Below, in pieces: positions 1-9,358 of a stretch of DNA of 64,000 nucleotides. Numbering within the stretch: the first letter of the stretch is position 1; each line of letters starts with the position of its first letter. Below the pieces are notes generated by a model that saw only the letters and a list, made by a program, of their open reading frames with translations, was not told where the DNA came from and searched no databases. The position numbers and the translations under genes were made by a program. The DNA is taken from NCBI GenBank assembly GCA_022844015.1, contig JALHMO010000004.1, forward strand, positions 17,553-81,552, in the 5' to 3' direction. The stretch is from Reyranella sp. GTDB taxonomy: Bacteria; Pseudomonadota; Alphaproteobacteria; Reyranellales; Reyranellaceae.

Positions 1-20
1 GCCTGACGAGGGGACAGTTC

Positions 21-1424
21 ATGGAACTCTGGCAGTACGACGCGACCGACCTGGCGCGCCTGATCCGCACCGGGCAGGCGTCGGCGCGCGAAGCCGTCGA
101 TTCGGTGCTGGCCCGTCTCGACAAGGTCAATCCGGCGATCAACGCGGTGGTGCGCGTGCTGGCCGACGAGGCGCGCGCAGCCGCCGAGACCGCCGATGCA
201 GCGCGCGCCCGCGGCCACGCGCTGCCGCCCCTGCACGGCGTTCCTGTCACGACCAAGGTCAATGTCGACCAGGCCGGCCTGCCGACCGACAACGGGGTGA
301 TCCCGCTGAAGGACTTCATCGCCACCGAGGATAGCCCGGTGGTCGCCAACCTGAAGCACGCCGGCGCCATCATCGTCGGCCGCACCAATGCGCCGGCCTT
401 CTCGATGCGCATCTTCTCCGACAACGCCCTGCACGGCCGCACGCTCAATCCGCGCGACCCCGAGCTGACGCCCGGCGGCTCGAGCGGCGGCGCGGGCGCC
501 GCCACGGCCACCGGCATCGGCACCATCGCGCACGGCAACGACATCGGCGGCTCCGTCCGCATCCCGGCCTACTGCAATGGCGTGATCGGGCTGCGCACCG
601 GGTTCGGCCGCATCCCGTCCTTCAATCCCAGCGCGCCGGTCGGCCGCCCGCCCGGCGCCATGCTGATGGCGGTGCAGGGCCCGCACACCCGGTCAGTGCG
701 CGACGCCCGCCTGGCACTGGAGGTGATGGCACGCGGCGACCGGCGCGACTGGCGGTGGAACGCCGTGCCGATGCAGGGCCCGCCGCCGGCACGGCCGATC
801 AGGGTCGCGCTGGTTCCGGAAGTGCCGGGCGGCCGCACCAATCCAGCCCAGGCCGCGGCCGTGCGGCTGGCCGGCAAGCACCTGCGGGCGGTGGGATATG
901 TCGTCGAGGAGGTCATGCCGCCCGACATCGAGCGCGGCATCGAGCTGTGGCACCTGATCTGCGTCACCGACGTGTTCGGCGGCCTGTGGCCGCAGATGCA
1001 GAAGATGGGCGACCCTGACGCCATCGCCGCCATGCAGGGCTGGCTCGATCTTTACAAGCCTGCCGACCTGCCGACCTACATCGGCGCCCTGACCGAGCGC
1101 GAAGGCCTTCTACTGAAATGGATGGCCTTCTTCCATCAATGGCCCCTGGTGATCCTGCCGACCCTGTGCGACCTCCCGCCGAAGCAACGCGCCGACACGA
1201 CCAAGGCCGGACAGGCCGAGGTGCTGGAGTCGATGCGCGTCGCCCTGCTCGCTCCCCTGCTCGGCCTCCCGGGCCTCGCCGTCCCGGTCGGTAGCCACGG
1301 CAAGCTGCGAACCGGCGCGCAGATCATGGCCATGCGCAACCGCGAGGACCTCTGCCTCGACGCCGGCGAGGTGATCGAGGCAGCCGAAGGCGTGGTGACG
1401 CCGATCGATCCGGTGAGGGGGTAG
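21..1424 (+). CDS. Amidase signature family hydrolase
   Basis: This 467-residue protein hydrolyses an amide bond, probably on a small carboxamide in the cytoplasm. The Ser-cisSer-Lys triad of the amidase signature family is visible: Lys79 in TTKVN, Ser154 in GGSSGG and Ser178 in the GGS of NDIGGSVR. The length fits family norms. A purine-rich GAGGGG stretch lies about 8 bases before the ATG. A TGA at 4-6 may be the end of an upstream gene outside the window. The next genes, a dehydrogenase and an amidohydrolase on the same strand, suggest a catabolic cluster. The substrate cannot be read from sequence, and a GatA role is unlikely because no GatB or GatC neighbour is present. Confidence 0.9.
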   Translation: MELWQYDATDLARLIRTGQASAREAVDSVLARLDKVNPAINAVVRVLADEARAAAETADAARARGHALPPLHGVPVTTKVNVDQAGLPTDNGVIPLKDFIATEDSPVVANLKHAGAIIVGRTNAPAFSMRIFSDNALHGRTLNPRDPELTPGGSSGGAGAATATGIGTIAHGNDIGGSVRIPAYCNGVIGLRTGFGRIPSFNPSAPVGRPPGAMLMAVQGPHTRSVRDARLALEVMARGDRRDWRWNAVPMQGPPPARPIRVALVPEVPGGRTNPAQAAAVRLAGKHLRAVGYVVEEVMPPDIERGIELWHLICVTDVFGGLWPQMQKMGDPDAIAAMQGWLDLYKPADLPTYIGALTEREGLLLKWMAFFHQWPLVILPTLCDLPPKQRADTTKAGQAEVLESMRVALLAPLLGLPGLAVPVGSHGKLRTGAQIMAMRNREDLCLDAGEVIEAAEGVVTPIDPVRG

Positions 1425-1427
1425 TTC

Positions 1428-1451
1428 TCCTCCCCCGTCATCGGGGGAGGA
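1428..1451. repeat. Short perfect palindrome, REP-like
   Basis: Two 10-base arms (1428-1437 and 1442-1451) pair perfectly around the loop TCAT. It lies between the amidase and the dehydrogenase genes. The same C-rich/G-rich core (CTCCCCCG...CGGGGGAG) recurs at 11563-11583 and, varied, at 13773-13933. It therefore looks like the smallest member of an intergenic repeat family rather than a dedicated terminator; no U-run follows. Confidence 0.7.
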
Positions 1452-1474
1452 AATCTTGAAAGGGTCCTCCCCCC

Positions 1475-2404
1475 ATGAGCAGCAAGGCATCGCACGACGT
1501 CGGCTGGATCGGGCTCGGCCGGATGGGCGAGGCGATGGCGGCGCGCCTGGTCAAGGCGGGATTCGGGCTCTCGGTGTGGAACCGCACGGCGTCCAAGGCC
1601 GATCCACTGGCCAGGATCGGGGCCGAGGTGGTGACCGACAAGATGGCGATGGCGCACTGCGCGACCGTCATCACAATGGTGTCGACCACCGACGACCTGA
1701 AGGACATCCTGTTCGGCAAGGGCGGCGTGCTGGCCTGCACTGCGCGGCCCAAGCGCGTGGTCGACATGTCGTCGATCTCCGACACCGGCTCGGCCGAGAT
1801 CCGCAGGCAGCTCGACGAGGCCGGCGTGGCCTATCTCAGCGCGCCCGTCTCGGGCAACGCCAAGGTCGCAAAGGCGGGCAAGCTCCTGGTCGTGGCCTCC
1901 GGGCCGCGCGCCGAGTACGACGCCGTGCAGCCTCTGCTGGCGGCGCTCGGCCGTGCGGCAATGTATGTCGGCGAGGGCGAGCTGTCGCGCGTCTGGAAGA
2001 TCGCCCACAACACGATGTTCGGCGTCATCATCCAGTCCTTGTGCGAGATCACCCTGCTGGCCGAGAAGGCCGGCATCCCGCGCCACGTGTTCCTGGAATC
2101 GATCAACCAGAGCGTGCTCGGCTCGATGTACACGCGCTACAAGACGCCGGCGCTGGTCAACCTCGACTTCACCACCACCTTCACGCCCAAGCTCCTGCTG
2201 AAGGACATGGAACTCGGCATGTCCGCCGGCCGGACCTACGGCGTCGTCATGCCGGCCGCCTCGGCGACGCGCGACAGCATCATGTCGCTGTCGCATCAGT
2301 ATCCCGGCGACATCGACTTCTCGGTGCTGCTTGTCGAGCTGGCACGCGCCGCCGGCATGAAGCTCGAGCCCGAGAACGTCGCCGCGAGCGACGGTCTCGC
2401 CTGA
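1475..2404 (+). CDS. NAD(P)-dependent 3-hydroxyisobutyrate dehydrogenase-like oxidoreductase
   Basis: This 309-residue member of the beta-hydroxyacid dehydrogenase family oxidises a short 3-hydroxyacid or reduces the matching semialdehyde with NAD(P). The N-terminal Rossmann motif GLGRMG is at residues 13-18. The substrate-binding SAPVSG stretch is at 122-127. The catalytic lysine is Lys175 in VWKIAHN, where the family usually has KLxNN. The ATG follows TCCTCCCCCC and lacks a clear Shine-Dalgarno site. The next gene begins two bases after its stop, so the two are probably cotranscribed. The substrate is unknown. Confidence 0.88.
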   Translation: MSSKASHDVGWIGLGRMGEAMAARLVKAGFGLSVWNRTASKADPLARIGAEVVTDKMAMAHCATVITMVSTTDDLKDILFGKGGVLACTARPKRVVDMSSISDTGSAEIRRQLDEAGVAYLSAPVSGNAKVAKAGKLLVVASGPRAEYDAVQPLLAALGRAAMYVGEGELSRVWKIAHNTMFGVIIQSLCEITLLAEKAGIPRHVFLESINQSVLGSMYTRYKTPALVNLDFTTTFTPKLLLKDMELGMSAGRTYGVVMPAASATRDSIMSLSHQYPGDIDFSVLLVELARAAGMKLEPENVAASDGLA

Positions 2405-2406
2405 CC

Positions 2407-3780
2407 ATGCCTCTGCTCCTGAAATCCGGCATCGTCGTCACCCAGGATCCGGTGCTCGGCGTGCTGCCCAAGGGCGACGTGCTGATCGACGAGGACCGCA
2501 TTGCCGCCGTCGCCCCGTCGATCGCCGGCGTCGACGCCGAGATCGTCGACTGCGCCGGCCACTTCGTGCTGCCCGGGCTCATCAATGCCCACATGCACAC
2601 CTGGCAAACGGGGCTGCGCGGCGTCGCCGCCAACTGGACCCTGCTCGAGTATTTTCGCCACGTTCATGCCGGGCTGGCCACGGTCTTCCGGCCCGAGGAC
2701 ATCCACGTCGCCACCCTCGCCGGCGCGCTCAACCAGCTCGATCACGGCGTCACCACCCTGGTCGACTGGTGCCACAACAACCCGACGCCCGAGCACACCG
2801 ACGCCGGCATCGCCGGCCTCGTGGAGAGCGGCATTCGCGCCGCCTTCTTCCACGGCTCGCCCAAGCCCGACCCGAAGCCCGGCGAGCCGCACTTCTCCGA
2901 GGTGCCGCATCCCCGCCGCGAGATCGAGCGCCTGACGAAGGGCCCGCTGGCCGATCGCACGGGCCTGGTGACGCTCGGCATGGCGGTGCTGGGCCCGCAC
3001 TACTCGACGCTCGAGGTCAGCGCGCACGATTTCGCCCTCGCGATGGAGATGGGCCTGGTCGCGTCGATGCACCAGGGCGGCGGGGAGGCCAAGACGCCCG
3101 GCGGCTGGGAGGCGCTCATGGCGAAGGGCCTGGTCGGCCCGCACATCAACATCGTGCACGGCAACAACCTCAGCGACGACCAGCTCCGCGCCTTCGTCGA
3201 CCGCGGCGTCAGCTTCTCGATCACGCCCGAGAACGAGATGGCGCAGGGCCATGGCCATCCCATCACCGGCCGGCTGCGGGCGCTGGGCTCGGCCCCGTCG
3301 GTCGGCATCGATCTCGAATCGGCGATCAGCGGCGACATGTTCGTCGTTGCACGCATGGCGCTGGCCTCGCAGCGCGCGCTCGACAACGCGGCCGAGCGCG
3401 GCCGCAGCGGCGGCATTCCCGCGACCTCGACCGTGCCGGCCGGCGAGGCGCTGGACTGGGTCACCATGCGGGGTGCAGCGATGCTCGGCATGAGCGAGCG
3501 CATCGGCAGCCTGGCGGTCGGCAAGCAGGCCGACATCGCGGTAATGTCGCTCGGCCCTCTCGCCATGTGGCCGGTCCACGATCCCGTGGCGAGCGTCGTC
3601 ATGCAGGGCTCGGGCGCCCGAGTGCGCGACGTGCTCGTGGCCGGGCGCTTCGCCAAGCGCAGTGGTAAGCTGGCGTGGCCCGACCTCGCCGGCCTGCGCG
3701 CCAGGCTGGCGGCGTCGGGGGAGCGGATCCTGTCGAGCCTGAACGTAAGAAGCGCCAGCCGCGAGATAGCGGCGGCATAA
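2407..3780 (+). CDS. Amidohydrolase of the TRZ/ATZ (deaminase/chlorohydrolase) group
   Basis: The 457-residue protein is a metal-dependent hydrolase of the SsnA/AtzA/cytosine-deaminase-like branch. Metal ligands are visible as His62-x-His64 (NAHMH), His222 (SMHQGG), His251 (IVHGNN) and Asp302 (VGIDLE). It would deaminate or dechlorinate an N-heterocycle or related compound in the cytoplasm. The ATG at 2407 sits two bases after the preceding stop; the same frame is open farther upstream but that part overlaps the dehydrogenase gene. The C-terminal ADIAVM segment is typical of the family's composite beta domain. The substrate is not assignable. Confidence 0.88.
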   Translation: MPLLLKSGIVVTQDPVLGVLPKGDVLIDEDRIAAVAPSIAGVDAEIVDCAGHFVLPGLINAHMHTWQTGLRGVAANWTLLEYFRHVHAGLATVFRPEDIHVATLAGALNQLDHGVTTLVDWCHNNPTPEHTDAGIAGLVESGIRAAFFHGSPKPDPKPGEPHFSEVPHPRREIERLTKGPLADRTGLVTLGMAVLGPHYSTLEVSAHDFALAMEMGLVASMHQGGGEAKTPGGWEALMAKGLVGPHINIVHGNNLSDDQLRAFVDRGVSFSITPENEMAQGHGHPITGRLRALGSAPSVGIDLESAISGDMFVVARMALASQRALDNAAERGRSGGIPATSTVPAGEALDWVTMRGAAMLGMSERIGSLAVGKQADIAVMSLGPLAMWPVHDPVASVVMQGSGARVRDVLVAGRFAKRSGKLAWPDLAGLRARLAASGERILSSLNVRSASREIAAA

Positions 3781-3792
3781 CGGGAGGAAGTC

Positions 3793-4752
3793 ATGTCACG
3801 TCTGATCGCGCTTGCGCTCGCCTTGGCGGTCGCCGCCCTGCCCGCTTGGGCGCAGAACTATCCCGAGAAGCCGGTCCACATCATCGTACCTTTCACGCCG
3901 GGCAGCGCTACCGACGTCACGGCGCGCGCCTTGGCGGCGGTCATGACCAGGAACATTGGCCAGACGGTCATCGTCGAGAACAAGCCGGGCGCCGGCGGCA
4001 CGATCGGTGCGGCCCAGGTCGCAAGGGCTGCCCCCGACGGATACACCCTGCTCGCCAACTCCTCGGCGCACACGGTCAATTCGGCGATCTATGCCAACAT
4101 GCCCTACGACACCGTAAAGGACCTGCCGGGGGTCAGCCTGCTCGCCGTGCAACCCAACATCATGGTCGCCTCGCCGTCGAAGGGCTGGAAGACCGCGGCC
4201 GACTACGCTGCAGCGGCGAAGGCACAGCCAGGCAAACTCACCTATGCAACCGCGGGCACCGGCAGCGGCACCCACATGAACGCCGAGAAGTTCAAGCTCG
4301 CGGCCGGCATCGACACCGTGCACGTCCCCTACAAGGGCACGCCCGAGGCGCTCGGCGACACGATGAACGGCCGCACAGACATCTATTTCTGCCCGGTGAT
4401 CGCCGCCCTTCCGATGATCCGCGACAATCGCGTGGTCGCGCTGGCCAACGGCAGCCCCAGGCGTTCGTCGGTGCTGCCCGACCTTCCGACCACCGAGGAG
4501 CAGGGATTCAAGGACAGCGGCTACAATTTCTGGGTCGGTCTGTTCGCGCCAGCCGGCACGCCACCCGCCGTGATCGCCCGCCTCAACGCCGAGGTGAAGA
4601 AGGCGCTCGACTCGCCCGAGGTCAAGGAGCGGCTGGCTGCGCTGGGCTCCGACGCCTCGCCGACCACCCCGGCCGATCTCGACAAGATCGTCGCGAGCGA
4701 GGTCAAGGAGAACGCCGAGTTGGCCAAGAAGGCCGGCATCAAGCTGCAGTAG
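3793..4752 (+). CDS. Bug-family tripartite tricarboxylate transporter substrate-binding protein
   Basis: This 319-residue periplasmic binding protein has a Sec signal peptide (about residues 1-20, ending AWAQN). The Bug hallmarks follow: YPEKPVHIIVPF, VENKPGAGGTIGAA and PDGYTLLANS. Bug proteins bind carboxylates or related solutes, often without a linked TctAB membrane pair, and none is present here. A strong GGGAGGA site precedes the ATG by 6 bases. Its position 12 bases after the amidohydrolase suggests it captures the substrate or a precursor for that enzyme. Confidence 0.93.
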   Translation: MSRLIALALALAVAALPAWAQNYPEKPVHIIVPFTPGSATDVTARALAAVMTRNIGQTVIVENKPGAGGTIGAAQVARAAPDGYTLLANSSAHTVNSAIYANMPYDTVKDLPGVSLLAVQPNIMVASPSKGWKTAADYAAAAKAQPGKLTYATAGTGSGTHMNAEKFKLAAGIDTVHVPYKGTPEALGDTMNGRTDIYFCPVIAALPMIRDNRVVALANGSPRRSSVLPDLPTTEEQGFKDSGYNFWVGLFAPAGTPPAVIARLNAEVKKALDSPEVKERLAALGSDASPTTPADLDKIVASEVKENAELAKKAGIKLQ

Positions 4753-4832
4753 AGTCTTGACTCTCCCCCGTGATCGCGGTGCGAGTGCCCTGCGCAATCG
4801 GGGGCGAACATGAAACATCAAGGAGCGTAATC

Positions 4833-5864
4833 ATGGCCCCCGCCCTGTTGCAGACCACGGTCGTCGGCTCGTACCCGCAGCCCGACTGGCTTGTGAATCG
4901 CGAGATGCTGAGCAAGATGGTGCCGCGCACGCGCGTGCGCGAGCTCTGGCGCGTGCCCGAGGCATTCCTCGAGCAGGCGCAGGACGACGCCACCCTGCTC
5001 GCCATTCGCGACATGGAGCGGGCCGGAATCGACATCGTGACCGACGGCGAGATGCGCCGCGAAAGCTACTCCAACCGCTTCGCCACCGCGCTCGACGGCA
5101 TCGACGACGAGAACCCGGGCGAGATCGTCAATCGCGTCGGCCAGAAAACCGCGGTGCCGCGGGTCGTCGGCAAGATCAGGCGGGCCAAACCGATCGAGCT
5201 GCGCGACATGCAGTTCCTGCGCGCCAACACCGAGCGGCTGGCCAAGATCACCCTGCCCGGCCCCTTTACCATGGGGCAGCAGGTCAAGGACGAGCACTAC
5301 AAGGATGCCGAGGCGATGTGCATGGACTATGCCGCGGCGGTCAACGAGGAGGCTCACGACCTGGTCAAGGCTGGCGCCGACGTGATCCAGCTCGACGAGC
5401 CGTGGCTGCGCAACAACCCGGAGGAGGCCAAGCTCTACGCCGTCAAGGTGATCGACCGCGCGCTGCAAGGTCTCGCCGTGCCGACGGTGGTGCATCTCTG
5501 CTTCGGCTACGCCGCCGTGGTGCGCGGCGGCAAGCCGACCGGCTACGCCTTCCTGCCGCAGCTCGCCGACAGCATCGCCCAGCAGATCTCGATCGAATCG
5601 GCGCAGCCCCGGCTCGATCTCGGCGTCCTGAAGGACCTGGCGCCGAAGAAGGTCATGCTCGGGGTGATCGACCTCGCCGATCCCACCATCGAGACGCCGC
5701 TTCAGGTCGCCGATCGAATTCGGGCCGGGCTGAAGCATGTCGCGGCCGACAAGCTCCTGCCCGCCCCCGACTGCGGCATGAAGTACCTGCCGCGCGCCAC
5801 TGCGTTCGGCAAGCTGAAGGCGCTCGCGGCGGGCGCGGCGCTGGTGCGCAAGGAGCTGCTGTAA
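4833..5864 (+). CDS. MetE C-terminal-like (cobalamin-independent methionine synthase family) protein
   Basis: The 343-residue protein matches only the catalytic half of MetE. It opens with TTVVGSYPQPDWL and carries the zinc-ligand pattern His221-Leu-Cys223, Glu255 and Cys314 (PDCGMK). Such stand-alone proteins may transfer methyl or other groups from thiols or ethers; the role here is inference. The start at 4833 has AAGGAG 7 bases upstream and is preferred to an ATG 63 bases earlier. It follows the Bug gene on the same strand after an 80-base gap that holds a partial CTCCCCCG repeat. A second, divergent MetE-like gene lies at 14920. Confidence 0.82.
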   Translation: MAPALLQTTVVGSYPQPDWLVNREMLSKMVPRTRVRELWRVPEAFLEQAQDDATLLAIRDMERAGIDIVTDGEMRRESYSNRFATALDGIDDENPGEIVNRVGQKTAVPRVVGKIRRAKPIELRDMQFLRANTERLAKITLPGPFTMGQQVKDEHYKDAEAMCMDYAAAVNEEAHDLVKAGADVIQLDEPWLRNNPEEAKLYAVKVIDRALQGLAVPTVVHLCFGYAAVVRGGKPTGYAFLPQLADSIAQQISIESAQPRLDLGVLKDLAPKKVMLGVIDLADPTIETPLQVADRIRAGLKHVAADKLLPAPDCGMKYLPRATAFGKLKALAAGAALVRKELL

Positions 5865-5872
5865 GGGCAGCC

Positions 5873-6826
5873 TCAGCCGCCCGGGACGCCCTGCGCCTCG
5901 ACGTAGAGCGCGTAGACCGACTGGCTGGCCGTCATGAACAGGCGGTTGCGCTTGCGTCCGCCGAAGCACAGGTTGGCGCAGCGCTCCGGCAGCAGGATCC
6001 GGCCGATCAGTGTGCCGTCGGGCGCGAACACGGCGACGCCGTCCTGCTCGGAGCCCCCCGAGAAGCCGCACCACACGTTGCCTTCGGTGTCGCAGCGGAT
6101 GCCGTCGGCGAACCCCGGCGTGGCATCGAAGAACAGCCGGCCGTTGACGGGATTGCCGTCGACCATGTCGTAGACTCGCGTCGTGCGCGTCCCGTCGGGC
6201 GTGTCGACGACGTAGAGCCGCGATTCGTCGGGCGAGAAGCAGAGGCCGTTCGGGCGTTCCATGTCACCGATGGCGATGGTGTGCTCGCCGGTCGCGGGAT
6301 CGAGGCGGTAGACGCGATACGGCATCTCTTTCGGCGCCTTGTCGCCGAGATAGTGGCCGCGGATGCCAGCGCCGTTGTCGCTGAACCAGATCGAGCCGTC
6401 CGACTTCACGACGACGTCGTTGGGGCCGGTGAGACGCGTACCCTCGAACGACGAGGCCAGCATGGTGACCGTGCCGTCGTGCTCGGTGCGGGTAAGCGTG
6501 CGGCTGCCGAGCTCGCAGCTGATCAGCCGTCCCTGGCGGTCGCGCGTGTTGCCGTCAGGGTAGCCTGCCGGGTTGCGCAGGGTCGCCACCGCGCCGGTGA
6601 TCTCGTCCCAGCGCACCAGCGCATCGTTGGGAATATCGGAGAACAGCAGGTAGCGGCCATCGCCATAGTAGGCCGGTCCCTCGGTGAAGCGGAATCCGGT
6701 GGCGATGCGCTCGATCGCCGCCATCGGAACGACCAGCGCGCGGAAGCGCGGATCGAGAACGATGACATCGGGGTCGGGATAGCGGATCGGCGCCGGGGAT
6801 TCCCAGCGCGACGGACCTTTGCTCAC
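5873..6826 (-). CDS. SMP-30/gluconolactonase/LRE family lactonase
   Basis: The 317-residue six-bladed propeller protein shows family landmarks: FTEGPAYYGDG near residue 47, FSDIPNDALV, GPNDVVVKSDGSIWFSD and NGLCFSPDESRLYVVDT. These contribute the Glu, Asn and Asp metal ligands of SMP-30 enzymes. It probably opens a sugar or aromatic lactone in the cytoplasm, since no signal peptide is seen. It is convergent with the MetE-like gene (8 bases apart) and follows the TPP enzyme gene by 25 bases on the same strand, so those two likely form a transcript. Confidence 0.88.
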   Translation of the reverse strand: MSKGPSRWESPAPIRYPDPDVIVLDPRFRALVVPMAAIERIATGFRFTEGPAYYGDGRYLLFSDIPNDALVRWDEITGAVATLRNPAGYPDGNTRDRQGRLISCELGSRTLTRTEHDGTVTMLASSFEGTRLTGPNDVVVKSDGSIWFSDNGAGIRGHYLGDKAPKEMPYRVYRLDPATGEHTIAIGDMERPNGLCFSPDESRLYVVDTPDGTRTTRVYDMVDGNPVNGRLFFDATPGFADGIRCDTEGNVWCGFSGGSEQDGVAVFAPDGTLIGRILLPERCANLCFGGRKRNRLFMTASQSVYALYVEAQGVPGG

Positions 6827-6851
6827 TCTTGTCTCTCCCTTCGACGCTTCT

Positions 6852-8531
6852 TCAGTGCTTGCGGCTCTCGAACTCGTGGAACTCGCTCATGAACGGCGCC
6901 GCCACCGCGGCATTGAGCTTGCAGTCGAGGAACACCGGTCCGTCGGGCCGCGCCAGCAGCGGCGCGATCCTCTGCAGGTCCTCGAGGGTACGGATGGTCG
7001 CCGCCTGGAATCCGAAGGCCTCGGCGACCGGCGCATAGTCGACGTCGGGGAACACCGACTTGGCGACCGGCAGCTCGCGCATCTTGAGGAAGTGCAGCTC
7101 CGCGCCGTAGGCGCAGTCGTTCATCAGCACGATGACCAGCGGCAGGTCCTCGCGCACCACCGTCTCGAGCTCGCCCATGGTCATGAGGAAGCCGCCATCG
7201 CCGATCACCAGCACGGTGGTCTCGTCGGGCCTCGCCCTGGCGACGCCGAGCGCCGTGCCGAAGCCCAGACCGATCGAGGCGAAGTCGCTGGTCAGCTTGA
7301 AGTGGCCCGGTCCGGGCACCGAGAGGTAGGGCACGATGCCGAGGAAGTTGCCGGCGTCGTAGACCAGGTTGCGATTGGCCGGCAGCAGCTTCTCGAGCGC
7401 GACGCCCAGCGAGCGCGGGTCGACGGTACGCGCGGTGTTGGCCGGCTCGAAGTCGCGCGCGATGTCGAAGCCTTTCAGGAAGCGCAGCGTCTCGTCCGAC
7501 CGGAACGGCCGCTCCGAGTTCGATCCGGGCGGCAACGCCTCGATCAAGGCTTCCGCCGCCAGGCGGGCATCGCCCACGACCGCGACGTCGGCGGGGTGCC
7601 AGCGGCCGATGTGGCCGCGCTCGGAATCGACCTGGATCAGCGGCACGTTGGGCAGCGAATGGCCGAAGCTCATGGTCAGCAGGTTGAGCCCGGCGCCGAA
7701 CACCAGCACGCAGTCCGCCTCGTGGACCAGACGGCGCGCCGCCGAATGCGAGAACGAGCCGACGATGCCGAGGTTGGCGGGATTGCCGCGGAACATGTCC
7801 TTGCCGCGGGCCGAGGTCGCCAGCAGCGCGCCGGTGCGCTCGGCCAGCTTCTCCAGCGCCTCCTTGGCGCCGGCCCGGTGCGCCCCCATGCCGGCCAGGA
7901 TCAGCGGCTTGCGGCTCTGGCGAACGACGGCGGTGGCGGCCTCGATTGCCTGGGCACGCGGTGCCGCGGGCTTGCGCTCGCGTGGCCCCGCCGGCGATGC
8001 ATCGCTCGTGTCCATGTCGGCAAGCTGGACGTTGACCGGCAGCAGCAGCGCGGCCGCGCCGCCCTGCATGGCCGCCGCCACGGCATCGGCCAGCACACCG
8101 CGCGCCGTCGACGGGCTGGTGGCGGCGAAGGTGCGGATGCCGGCTGCGGCGAGGACCGCGGTTGCGTTGAAGCCCTTGTAATCGGGACCGATACCGTTGG
8201 CAGCGCCCGACGGCACCGCGGCCTCGCCCGAGATGATCAGCACCCTGGAGCCCGACCGGCTGGCATAGGTCGCAGCGTGCAGGCCGTTGGCCGTCGCCGG
8301 GCCACGACCAATGACGGCAATGCCGAGCCCGCCCGAGCGATAGGAGAAGCCCTCGGCCATGGCGATGGCGTTGTTCTCGTGGCGCGCGCCGTAGAAGCGG
8401 ATGCCGGCGCTGTCGAGCGCGGTGGCGAACACCGCCGTGTCATCGCTCATCAGGCCGAACACCTGCTCGGTGCCCAGCGCCTTGATGTCGTCGACCAGCG
8501 CCTGGTAGGTCGGGATGCGGCGATCACTCAT
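6852..8531 (-). CDS. Thiamine-pyrophosphate enzyme, acetolactate-synthase/benzoylformate-decarboxylase type
   Basis: This 559-residue protein has the three-domain layout of the POX/ALS family: a Pyr domain with the cofactor-activating Glu52 in RHENNAIAMAEG, a central domain, and a PP domain with GDG at 445-447 and the metal-binding Asn472 (MNDCAYG). It decarboxylates or ligates a 2-oxo acid or acyl-CoA. The genome context is a lactonase and other catabolic genes, so a degradative role is more likely than branched-chain amino acid synthesis. Its upstream region holds an array of TTGCGTCAG-type boxes that may be operators. Confidence 0.88.
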   Translation of the reverse strand: MSDRRIPTYQALVDDIKALGTEQVFGLMSDDTAVFATALDSAGIRFYGARHENNAIAMAEGFSYRSGGLGIAVIGRGPATANGLHAATYASRSGSRVLIISGEAAVPSGAANGIGPDYKGFNATAVLAAAGIRTFAATSPSTARGVLADAVAAAMQGGAAALLLPVNVQLADMDTSDASPAGPRERKPAAPRAQAIEAATAVVRQSRKPLILAGMGAHRAGAKEALEKLAERTGALLATSARGKDMFRGNPANLGIVGSFSHSAARRLVHEADCVLVFGAGLNLLTMSFGHSLPNVPLIQVDSERGHIGRWHPADVAVVGDARLAAEALIEALPPGSNSERPFRSDETLRFLKGFDIARDFEPANTARTVDPRSLGVALEKLLPANRNLVYDAGNFLGIVPYLSVPGPGHFKLTSDFASIGLGFGTALGVARARPDETTVLVIGDGGFLMTMGELETVVREDLPLVIVLMNDCAYGAELHFLKMRELPVAKSVFPDVDYAPVAEAFGFQAATIRTLEDLQRIAPLLARPDGPVFLDCKLNAAVAAPFMSEFHEFESRKH

Positions 8532-9094
8532 GGGTGTGCTCCGTCTGTCTTTGCGGGGGACGTTTCCATCGACACGATTCTTGCGTCCGTTGCGTCCGTT
8601 GCGTCAGGGCCGTTTGATTTCAAGGGCTTGCGACTGACGCAACCGTGGCTGACGCGGACTCCCATGCGTCAGTCACGGCGTCTTGCGTCAGCCAGGGCGC
8701 TGCTTCGGCGTCGCTCGCCGGCACGACGAACGTCCGGCTCGCCCGCGTGCCGTGGGCGGCGACGCGGCGGGAAGCGGCCCCGACTGCAATCTCGCGCTCG
8801 CGCATGGCCCCTCCTCCCCGATGCCGCGCCGTCGCCGGCAACGAGTCGTCACCAGCATCCGCCACGCTAGGCGCGATTTGCGCGACGTCAATCGGGCCCG
8901 GCAGAGGAACGACATGAATGACTCGAATCTGGTCCAGGTGCGTCGATATGGCGAGTCTCGAAAGCTCGTTCTCGAGGTGAGGGGGCTTCGAAGGTTCGAC
9001 GATCACCTGCAACCCCCTCACCCAACCTCTCCCCCTGGCGGGCCGATGACGGGAGAGGAAGGGCCTCGCTCCTCACAGTTGAATTGGATACCCC
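8532..9094. promoter_or_regulatory. Intergenic region with a TTGCGTCAG box cluster
   Basis: This 563-base stretch lies 5-prime of the TPP enzyme gene. Between 8580 and 8691 the motif TTGCGTCAG or its complement occurs about seven times: forward at 8599, 8664 and 8683, degenerate forward at 8580 and 8590, and inverted at 8634 and 8649. The arrangement resembles a multi-site operator. Short open frames exist on both strands of 8620-9021 but have low-complexity Ala/Ser/Arg composition and no family resemblance. A C-rich/G-rich palindrome remnant lies at about 9012-9066. Confidence 0.45.
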
Positions 9095-9358
9095 TCACCG
9101 TGCGATCACCTTGCCTTGCGGCGTGACGGTGACGGATTTCCCGACGCCACCCTGAGTGGCCTTGCCGGTCCACTGGCCATCGGGGCCGCGACGGAGGCCG
9201 TGGACGTTGCCGTAGTGCAGCGCGTTCAGCCGCATCTTCACGCCGGCCGTGCCGCCGGTGCTGGCCGGCGGCGGCGGTGGCGAGGACTTGGCCTGCGCCA
9301 TCGCCGCTCCAGGCATGACGACCAGGGCGGCAGCCAGCAGGAGGCTGCCCCGGCTCAC
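9095..9358 (-). CDS. Small exported protein with PepSY-like C-terminal module
   Basis: The 87-residue protein has a Sec signal peptide (residues 1-22, ending AMAQA), a proline-rich linker and a short module LHYGNVHGLRRGPDGQWTGK followed by a V-T-V-x-G-K-V strand. That alternation of a helix end, a GxW strand and a last strand resembles PepSY-type folds. The start is a GTG overlapping the TGA of the amidohydrolase (GTGA), implying translational coupling. The function is unknown. The same type of module occurs at the C-terminus of the protein at 61789. Confidence 0.7.
   Translation of the reverse strand: MSRGSLLLAAALVVMPGAAMAQAKSSPPPPPASTGGTAGVKMRLNALHYGNVHGLRRGPDGQWTGKATQGGVGKSVTVTPQGKVIAR

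Noticed and set aside
21..1424. GatA subunit of the amidotransferase
   Set aside because: No GatB or GatC nearby and the sequence neighbourhood is catabolic.
1428..1451. Rho-independent terminator after the first amidase
   Set aside because: There is no U-run, and the same palindrome recurs in unrelated intergenic sites.
8620..9021. Open frames on both strands of the intergenic region upstream of the TPP gene
   Set aside because: Compositional bias of GC-rich DNA explains them; no family pattern or ribosome site, and the repeat boxes account for the structure.
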